Source: Hydrogenophilales bacterium 28-61-23
GTDB lineage: Bacteria > Pseudomonadota > Gammaproteobacteria > Burkholderiales > Thiobacillaceae
Direction of reading: 5' to 3'
DNA: 64,000 nucleotides
Assembly: GCA_002281555.1 (NCBI GenBank)
Contig: NCGJ01000012.1
Span: 1-64,000, forward strand
Below are positions 9,542 through 16,769 of the stretch, in pieces. Positions within the stretch are counted from its first letter, which is position 1, and each line of letters opens with the position of its first letter. A program made the translations under genes and the position numbers. The notes beneath the pieces are model-generated. The model saw only the letters and a program-made list of their open reading frames with translations, was not told the origin of the DNA and did no database searches.

Positions 9542-9612
9542 GGTGAAGGGTGAAGGGTGAAGGGTGAAGGGTGAAGGGTGAAGGGTGAAACGTGAAACGT
9601 GAAACGTGAAAC
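9542..9612. repeat. Heptanucleotide microsatellite at the hemH start
   Basis: Six copies of GGTGAAG (9542-9583), one GGTGAAA (9584-9590), then three CGTGAAA units (9591-9611), on the plus strand. The array abuts the hemH start codon and replaces its expected ribosome site. A partial inverted copy (TTTTCACGTTTCACCC at 9625-9640) lies beyond it and can pair with 9583-9597, so the transcript may form a hairpin. The same heptamer occurs at 26454-26481. Confidence 0.93.
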
Positions 9613-9679
9613 GGGGGCGCAAGCTTTTCACGTTTCACCCAAGCCGCGCAGCGGCGAGTCACATTTCACTTTTTACGTA

Positions 9680-10699
9680 TCACTGATAGGTCAGCGCGTT
9701 GGACAACAGTCTGGCCGTGATGTCGACGATGGGAATCACCCGTTCGTAGGCCATGCGGGTTGGACCGATGACGCCCAGGGTGCCGACCACTTCGCCATTG
9801 GCTTCGTAGGGCGCGGCGATGACGCTGCATTCGTCCAGGCTGGCGACGCCGGATTCAGCGCCGATGAACAACTGCACGCCGCTGGCGGCGTGGCCGACAT
9901 CGAGCAGTTGCATCAATTCGGTTCTCTGTTCGAACAGGCCGAACAACTCGCGCAGACGGGCCATGTTGGAGGTCAGTTCCGGTGTGTTGATCAGGTTGTG
10001 TTCGCCGGACAGCACGTATTCGTTGCCGATATCGCGGAACGCATCCGAGCCGGCGGCGACCACCATTTCCATCAAGCGGCTGATGTCGGTCTTCAATTCC
10101 ACCAGTTCGTTGGCCAGGCGCGGCTGTACCTGTTCGAACGAGAAGCCGGCGAAATTCTGGTTGTAATAGTTGGCGGCGCGCACCAGTTGGTTGGGATCGT
10201 AATTGCGGTCGGTGACGATGACGCGGTTTTGCACTTCGCCGTCGGCGGTGACCATGATCAGCAGAATGCGTTTGTCGGAAAGACTGAGGAATTCGATCTG
10301 GCGCAGACCCTGGCTGCGCCGTTTCGGGATCAGCACGACGCCGGCGTAGGCGGTGAGTTCGGCCAGCAGGTGCGAGGCGGCGCTGACCAGCCGTTGCGGA
10401 TCGTGCGGCGACAAGGTCGCCTCCATTTGCCGGAGTTCGACTTGCGCCAGCGGCTTGACGGTCAGCAGCGTATCGACAAACAAACGGTAGCCGCGCGATG
10501 TCGGCACCCGGCCGGCGGAAGTATGCGGGCTGACGATGTAGCCGCCTTCCTCCAGGTCGGACATGATGTTGCGTATCGAGGCCGGCGAGAGATTCAGCCC
10601 GGTGTGTTTCGACAGCGTGCGCGAGCCGACCGGTTGGCCGTCTTCGATATAACGCTCAACCAGAAATTTGAGCAGGATGCGGGCGCGATCGTTAAGCAT
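9680..10699 (-). CDS. hrcA: Heat-inducible transcription repressor HrcA
   Basis: A 339-residue protein with an N-terminal winged helix (about 1-75, containing YIEDGQPVGSRTLSKHTGL and SPASIRNIMSDLEEGGY) and the GAF-like HrcA core ending in GVIGPTRMAYERVIPIVDI. HrcA represses chaperonin operons through CIRCE sites. No CIRCE (TTAGCACTC-N9-GAGTGCTAA) was found in this window, so the targets lie elsewhere. It is divergent from nadK with only 38 bases between the start codons, a usual betaproteobacterial arrangement. Confidence 0.95.
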   Translation of the reverse strand: MLNDRARILLKFLVERYIEDGQPVGSRTLSKHTGLNLSPASIRNIMSDLEEGGYIVSPHTSAGRVPTSRGYRLFVDTLLTVKPLAQVELRQMEATLSPHDPQRLVSAASHLLAELTAYAGVVLIPKRRSQGLRQIEFLSLSDKRILLIMVTADGEVQNRVIVTDRNYDPNQLVRAANYYNQNFAGFSFEQVQPRLANELVELKTDISRLMEMVVAAGSDAFRDIGNEYVLSGEHNLINTPELTSNMARLRELFGLFEQRTELMQLLDVGHAASGVQLFIGAESGVASLDECSVIAAPYEANGEVVGTLGVIGPTRMAYERVIPIVDITARLLSNALTYQ

Positions 10700-10723
10700 G
10701 GCGGGAGATGATAACGGGGTGGC

Positions 10724-10729
10724 TATAAT
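10724..10729 (+). promoter_or_regulatory. -10 box (TATAAT) of nadK
   Basis: A consensus TATAAT ends eight bases before the nadK ATG. Transcription from it would begin one or two bases before the start codon. No purine-rich ribosome site lies in that gap. A good -35 hexamer was not found at 16-18 bases. Confidence 0.5.
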
Positions 10730-10737
10730 TTCGCGCC

Positions 10738-11610
10738 ATGAATGCTGATTTCAAGACAATCGCCCTGGTGGGCAAATTCAACAGTCCGGGTTGTTCCAGT
10801 TCGCTGCTGCGCCTGGCCGATTTTTTGCGGGGGCGCGGCCATGCAGTGATGATCTCCGTGCATACAGCGGATATCTGCGAGATCCGTGGCTTTGAAGTGG
10901 CGACGCTGAACGAGATCGGCGCCGTGGCCGATCTGGCGATAGTCATGGGCGGCGACGGCACGCTGCTGAATATCGCGCGTACGCTGGTCGATCACCGCGT
11001 GCCGCTGATCGGGGTCAATCAGGGGCGACTGGGGTTTTTGGCCGATGTGTCGATCGACACCATGTTTACCACGCTGGAAGAGATGCTCTCCGGACGGTAT
11101 GTCGTGGAAGATCGCATCCTGCTGGAAGCCAGCGTCGAACGGCATGAGGATGTGCTGATCGCCTCGTATGCATTCAACGATGTGGTGGTGAGCAAGAGCA
11201 GCACCGGGCGCCTGATCGAATTCGAGGTCTACATCGACAACCAGTTTGTCTACAGCCAGCGCGCCGACGGCCTGGTGGTGGCCTCGCCGACCGGTTCCAC
11301 CGCCTACGCGTTGTCTTCCGGCGGGCCGATTCTGCATCCCACGCTTGAAGCGGTTGTGATGGTGCCGATCTGTCCGCACACCCTGTCGGCGCGGCCGATC
11401 GCGGTGAACAGCCGTTCCGAGATCGAGATCAACCTGATTCATGCCGATGACGGTCGCGTGCATTTCGATGGCCAGCGCCATGCCGATTTGAAAATCGGCG
11501 ACCGTGTGGTGATAAACCGGGCGCACAACACCATCCGCCTGCTGCATCCGGAAGGTCACAACTACTACGACACGCTGCGCCAGAAACTGCATTGGGGCGA
11601 GAAACTTTGA
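10738..11610 (+). CDS. nadK: NAD kinase
   Basis: A 290-residue protein with the GGDG motif (VVMGGDGTLLNIART), the NAD-binding NE/D region (AFNDVVVSKSSTG) and the conserved PTGSTAYALSSGGPI. It phosphorylates NAD to NADP using ATP. The length agrees with the proteobacterial enzyme. It is followed after 16 bases by recN, the usual betaproteobacterial pair. The start codon has no upstream Shine-Dalgarno but sits immediately after a TATAAT box, so a leaderless mRNA is possible. Confidence 0.96.
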   Translation: MNADFKTIALVGKFNSPGCSSSLLRLADFLRGRGHAVMISVHTADICEIRGFEVATLNEIGAVADLAIVMGGDGTLLNIARTLVDHRVPLIGVNQGRLGFLADVSIDTMFTTLEEMLSGRYVVEDRILLEASVERHEDVLIASYAFNDVVVSKSSTGRLIEFEVYIDNQFVYSQRADGLVVASPTGSTAYALSSGGPILHPTLEAVVMVPICPHTLSARPIAVNSRSEIEINLIHADDGRVHFDGQRHADLKIGDRVVINRAHNTIRLLHPEGHNYYDTLRQKLHWGEKL

Positions 11611-11626
11611 GGGTTCCCAACTAACC

Positions 11627-13333
11627 ATGCTGCTGTCCCTCTCGATTTCCGATTTCGTCCTGGTCGAACAACTTTCACTTGATTTCGCCCCCGGTTTTTC
11701 CGTCCTTACCGGCGAGACCGGCGCCGGCAAGTCCATCCTGCTTGATGCCATCTCGCTGGTGCTCGGTGAACGCGCCGATGCCGGCGTGGTGCGCGAAGGC
11801 GCGGCGCGCGCCGAGATTTCGGCCGAGTTCGCCGTGCCAGCCGACTCTGGATTGAGCGCGTGGTTGGATGAAAACGATCTTCGCGCTTCGCCCGACCCGG
11901 CCGGCGAAGACGATGCACTGCTGATGCGCCGGGTGGTCGAAACTTCCGGCCGTTCGCGCGCCTTCATCAACGGTCGCCCGGCCACCGCCCAGCAATTGAA
12001 AGAGGCGGGCGAGTTCCTGGTCGATATTCATGGCCAGCATGCCCATTACTCGCTGCTCAAGACGGTCGAACAGCGCCGCTTGCTCGATGCCTTCGGCGCC
12101 AGCACCGATCTCGCCGCCGACACCGCGCGTGTTTTTCGCAACTGGCGCGACCTGGCCGCGCGGCGCGAAGCCGCCCAGAAAAATGCCGGCGAACAGGATG
12201 CCGAACGCGAACGTCTGGCCTGGGTGGAGCAGGAGCTTGCCGGGCTCGATTTCAGTTCGCAAGGCTGGCGGGATCTGCAAGAAGAACATCGCCGACTGGC
12301 GCATGCGGCGGAGCTGGCGACCGGCGCTCAAACCGCCAGCGAGACGCTGGATGCGGAAGAGTCCGGCCTGCTCAACCGTTTGCGCGCCTTGCGCGGCAAT
12401 CTGGCCGATCTGGCCGCGATAGACCCGAGCTTGAACGAACCGCTCGGCCTGCTCGAAAGCGCCACCGAAACCCTGCACGAAGCCGCGCGCGAACTGAGTC
12501 GCTACGCCGATAAAGTCGACCTCGACCCGGAAGCGCTGAACCTGGCCGAAGCACGCCTGACCGCGGTGCAAGCCGTGGCGCGCAAGTTCCGCCTGCGGCC
12601 GGAGGAAATCCCTGACCATCTCGCTACTATCCGTGCTCAATTGGCCGAACTCGGCGCGGCGGCCGATCTGGCCGGTCTGGCGCAAGCGGAAGCCGAAGCC
12701 GAGGCGACATATCGAAAATTGGCGCAGTCGCTCTCCAAACAGCGCGGCGCGGCGGCCGGCAAGCTGGGCAAAGCGGTCAGCGCCGCGATGCAGCAACTGT
12801 CCATGCAGGGCGGCAGTTTTGAAGCGGGGTTGATCGCGGGCGGGGCCGCGGCGCATGGGCTGGAAGAAGTGGAATTCCGCGTCTCGCCGCATGCCGGGCA
12901 AGGCGTCAAACCGTTGGCGAAAACCGCTTCCGGCGGCGAACTTTCGCGTATCGGCCTGGCCTTGCAAACCGTCCTGTCCGGCACCTCCGGCGCGCCGACC
13001 TTGTTGTTCGATGAAGTCGATTCCGGCATCGGCGGCGGTATCGCCGAAATCGTCGGCCGCATGCTGGCCGAGTTGGGTGGAGTGTACGCAAACCCGCACC
13101 CAAACCCGCACGTAAACCCGCGCCAGGTGTTATGCGTCACCCATCTGCCGCAGGTCGCCGCGCGCGCCGCGCGGCATTACCGGGTCAGCAAGGAAACCCG
13201 CGCCGGCAAAGCCGTTTCAAGCGTGATGGTGTTGAGCCATGCCGAGCGCGTCGAGGAAATCGCCCGCATGCTGGGCGGCGTCAAGCTGACCGACGCGACC
13301 CGCGCGCATGCCGAGGAGATGTTGGCGGCCTGA
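11627..13333 (+). CDS. recN: DNA repair protein RecN
   Basis: A 568-residue SMC-like ATPase: Walker A GETGAGKS at about residues 29-36, a long alpha-helical middle, an ABC signature-like segment TASGGELSRIGLALQ and Walker B LLFDEVDSGIGG, then VTHLPQVAA. It acts in double-strand-break repair. Between Walker B and the VTHLPQ segment there is a three-unit tandem repeat (NPHP-NPHV-NPR) coded by a 12-base DNA repeat that typical RecN proteins lack. The frame remains intact. recN converges with fur at a 15-base gap without an evident terminator. Confidence 0.95.
   Translation: MLLSLSISDFVLVEQLSLDFAPGFSVLTGETGAGKSILLDAISLVLGERADAGVVREGAARAEISAEFAVPADSGLSAWLDENDLRASPDPAGEDDALLMRRVVETSGRSRAFINGRPATAQQLKEAGEFLVDIHGQHAHYSLLKTVEQRRLLDAFGASTDLAADTARVFRNWRDLAARREAAQKNAGEQDAERERLAWVEQELAGLDFSSQGWRDLQEEHRRLAHAAELATGAQTASETLDAEESGLLNRLRALRGNLADLAAIDPSLNEPLGLLESATETLHEAARELSRYADKVDLDPEALNLAEARLTAVQAVARKFRLRPEEIPDHLATIRAQLAELGAAADLAGLAQAEAEAEATYRKLAQSLSKQRGAAAGKLGKAVSAAMQQLSMQGGSFEAGLIAGGAAAHGLEEVEFRVSPHAGQGVKPLAKTASGGELSRIGLALQTVLSGTSGAPTLLFDEVDSGIGGGIAEIVGRMLAELGGVYANPHPNPHVNPRQVLCVTHLPQVAARAARHYRVSKETRAGKAVSSVMVLSHAERVEEIARMLGGVKLTDATRAHAEEMLAA
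13090..13122 (+). repeat. 12-base in-frame tandem repeat within recN
   Basis: AAACCCGCACCC (13090-13101), AAACCCGCACGT (13102-13113) and a partial third unit AAACCCGCG (13114-13122). The period of 12 keeps the recN frame and adds four residues per unit. Confidence 0.88.
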
Positions 13334-13348
13334 GTTGTTTTCAGCCCG

Positions 13349-13777
13349 TTACTTGTTTCGATTCGGGCAGTTCTCTCGTTCGCAATCGACGTAAAGATGC
13401 AGCGCGTGTTCGGCCAGTTTGAAGCCATGTTTTTTCGCGATGGCATGTTGGCGGCGTTCGATTTCCTCGTCGAAAAACTCTTCCACATGGCCGCATTGCA
13501 GGCAGAGCAGGTGGTCGTGATGGTTGCCGCGGTTGAGTTCGTAGACCGCCTTGTCGTTGTCGAAATGGTGGCGCAGCAGGATGCCGGCATGCTCGAACTG
13601 GGTCAGGACGCGGTAGACCGTGGCGAGGCCGACATCGACGCTTTCGGTCAGCAGCAGGCGATAGACATCGTCTGCGGTCAGATGGCGTCGGTCGGTTTGC
13701 TCGAACAGGGCAAGTATTTTCAGGCGCGGGCCGGTCACTTTAAGGCCCAGCGTTTTCAGTTGATTGGAGCTGGTCAT
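13349..13777 (-). CDS. fur: Ferric uptake regulator Fur
   Basis: A 142-residue Fur protein: N-terminal winged helix (KVTGPRLKILALFEQ; ATVYRVLTQFEHAG) and a dimerisation domain with the metal-binding segment RGNHHDHLLCLQCGHVEEF, including a CxxC pair, plus a second pair in VDCERENC. It should repress iron-uptake genes with ferrous iron as co-repressor. It converges with recN and is divergent from bamE; the fur/bamE gap contains a 17-base palindrome. A second, different Fur-family protein is at 61602. Confidence 0.95.
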   Translation of the reverse strand: MTSSNQLKTLGLKVTGPRLKILALFEQTDRRHLTADDVYRLLLTESVDVGLATVYRVLTQFEHAGILLRHHFDNDKAVYELNRGNHHDHLLCLQCGHVEEFFDEEIERRQHAIAKKHGFKLAEHALHLYVDCERENCPNRNK

Positions 13778-13809
13778 GGCGGCTGTTGGCTAGGTGGGGC
13801 GTTGAGATG

Positions 13810-13826
13810 CGCGCTATCATAGCGCG
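13810..13826. promoter_or_regulatory. 17-base palindrome between fur and bamE
   Basis: CGCGCTAT-C-ATAGCGCG, a perfect palindrome with eight-base arms around a single C, located 33 bases before the fur start and 78 bases before the bamE start. It does not match the Fur box. It could be an operator for either gene or contain a -10 element (TATCAT). Confidence 0.4.
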
Positions 13827-13903
13827 GCTTCCCGAGCGTTCCGTCTCGCACGGACATTTACCGTTCGTTGCTGTTTTTTGCCAATACCTCTTACCGATAC
13901 CTC

Positions 13904-15090
<1,187 letters not shown>

Positions 15091-15139
15091 CCATGTGTGG
15101 GCCTGGTCATAATCGGGCGCAATAAGTGGGCCATGGTGG

Positions 15140-15595
15140 ATGGATAATTTCAAAAACAGGGTGGTTTGTTTGTTCAGGTTGCCTTTGATTCTTTTCTGGA
15201 TGCTGCTTACCCAATTGGCGTTGGCCGATCTGGCAATGGCCGCGGAAATCATCGCCAATTCTTCCGTCGGCGTGAACAGTCTTTCCCTGGCCTCGGCGCG
15301 TTCCATATTCGGTATGCGCCAGGTCAAGTGGCCTGACGACAAGCATATCCAGGTCTTTGTTCTTGCCGATACCCACCCGACCCATATCGCGCTGTGCAAG
15401 GAGCGGCTCAATCTGTTTCCTTACCAGTTGCGCCAGTCCTGGGATCGCCTGGTCTATGCCGGCATGGCGCAGGCGCCGATAGAAGTCGCCAACGAGGAAG
15501 AACTGGTCAATAAGGTCGCCACCACGCCTGGCGCCATAGGCTATGTCAGGAAGGTAAAAACGAACGATGCGATCAAGATCATTGCAATACAGTAA
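15140..15595 (+). CDS. Small PstS-like periplasmic binding protein
   Basis: A 151-residue secreted protein. After a signal segment (cleavage near ALADLAMAA) about 115 residues remain with SLSLASARSIFGMRQVKWPDDKHI, QSWDRLVYAGMA and TPGAIGYV. Sequences of this kind belong to the PstS-like type II periplasmic binding fold, in which the N-terminal S...A...IF stretch helps form the anion pocket. It is about half the size of PstS. It overlaps the porin gene by 29 bases and lacks neighbouring pstCAB genes, so it more likely presents ligand to the downstream membrane signalling protein than to a transporter. Ligand identity is unknown. Confidence 0.7.
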   Translation: MDNFKNRVVCLFRLPLILFWMLLTQLALADLAMAAEIIANSSVGVNSLSLASARSIFGMRQVKWPDDKHIQVFVLADTHPTHIALCKERLNLFPYQLRQSWDRLVYAGMAQAPIEVANEEELVNKVATTPGAIGYVRKVKTNDAIKIIAIQ

Positions 15596-16769
15596 GGCGC
15601 TGGCTCCGCTTGGCCTGGCACTGTGCGTGGGCTTTGCGCAGGCGCAGGAACTCGGGCATGGCGTTCAGGCGCACGGTTTCGTCAGCCAGAGCGTTATTCA
15701 TACCTCGGACAACCATGTCGGCGGCAGCGGCGAAGACAGTCTGGGCTGGGATTTGCGGGAGATGGGCGTGAATCTGTCCTGGCGCCCGACCCCGGATTGG
15801 CTGATTTCCGGTCAGGCTCTGGCCCGCTGGGCGGGAGAGTCGGACAAAGGTGATTTGCGGCTGGACTATGGCTTTGTCGACCGTACGCTGTTTTCCGACG
15901 GAGACAGCCAAGTGGGCCTGCGGCTGGGCAAGATCAAAAATCCTTACGGGTTCTACAACACCACGCGCGATGTGGCGCATACCCGGCCGGGCATCATCAT
16001 GCCGCAGTCCATTTATCTCGATCAGATCCGCAATTTCTTCCTGGCCGCGCCAGGCCTTTCCCTTTACGGCAATTCCGAAAATAACGTGGGCAATTTGTCC
16101 TGGCAGATCAGCGTGCTCCGCCCGGAAGTGGACGACCCCAGCCTGGAATACGTTTTTTTGGCAAACGATCAGGCCGGCCATTTCAAGGGGAAGAACTCAT
16201 GGTTGAGCCAGGCCATGTTCGATATGGGCGGGACATGGCGCATGGGGCTGTCCTTGGGGGAGATGAACATGGCTTACCATCCCTCGCTGCTTGGCGAGAT
16301 TGAAATAGCCGGAAGCCATCGCTTGCCCACCTGGGTGTTGTCACTTGAACACAATACGGAAGATTGGTCCTTCACCGTGGAGTACGGACAGACCAAGGTG
16401 GATGCCACCGGTTACCGCCTCTTCAATCAGAACGCCACCACGGAAGCCGGGTATGTCCAGGCAACCCGGCGCATGGGAAACAATTGGCAGGGCTATCTTC
16501 GCCACGATGTCCTGTATTACGACAACAACGACCGCGACGGGACCGCTTTCGCTGGATCCGCTCTCCCTTTAATGCTGGGTTTGCCCGCGCACTCCCGCTT
16601 TGCCAAGGACTGGGTGTTCGGCGTGCGGCACGACATCGAACACATCGCGCTTTCGGCTGAATGGCATCATGTCGACGGCACAGCCTGGCTTGCCCAGTCG
16701 GACAATCCGCGCGCCGGCCTGATCAGGCAGTGGGACATGTTGCTGCTCCAGGCCGCCTGGCGTTTCTGA
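15567..16769 (+). CDS. Outer-membrane porin-like beta-barrel protein
   Basis: A 400-residue protein with a signal peptide (SKALAPLGLALCVGFAQA/QE), alternating hydrophobic/polar segments typical of outer-membrane strands, and a C-terminal aromatic end (LLLQAAWRF) that serves as BAM signal. It resembles single-barrel porins of the phosphate-selective/OprO-like kind but no selectivity motif can be named. It is sandwiched between the PstS-like gene (29-base overlap) and the GGDEF/EAL gene (TGATG overlap), so the three products are made together. Confidence 0.75.
   Translation: MRSRSLQYSKALAPLGLALCVGFAQAQELGHGVQAHGFVSQSVIHTSDNHVGGSGEDSLGWDLREMGVNLSWRPTPDWLISGQALARWAGESDKGDLRLDYGFVDRTLFSDGDSQVGLRLGKIKNPYGFYNTTRDVAHTRPGIIMPQSIYLDQIRNFFLAAPGLSLYGNSENNVGNLSWQISVLRPEVDDPSLEYVFLANDQAGHFKGKNSWLSQAMFDMGGTWRMGLSLGEMNMAYHPSLLGEIEIAGSHRLPTWVLSLEHNTEDWSFTVEYGQTKVDATGYRLFNQNATTEAGYVQATRRMGNNWQGYLRHDVLYYDNNDRDGTAFAGSALPLMLGLPAHSRFAKDWVFGVRHDIEHIALSAEWHHVDGTAWLAQSDNPRAGLIRQWDMLLLQAAWRF

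Noticed and set aside
9542-9612. CRISPR or iteron-type origin
   Set aside because: Seven-base units without spacers and no replication gene nearby; this is a microsatellite.
11675-13111. Open frame of 478 codons antisense to recN
   Set aside because: It lies opposite a clear RecN with all ATPase motifs; high GC creates long antisense frames, and its translation shows no domain.
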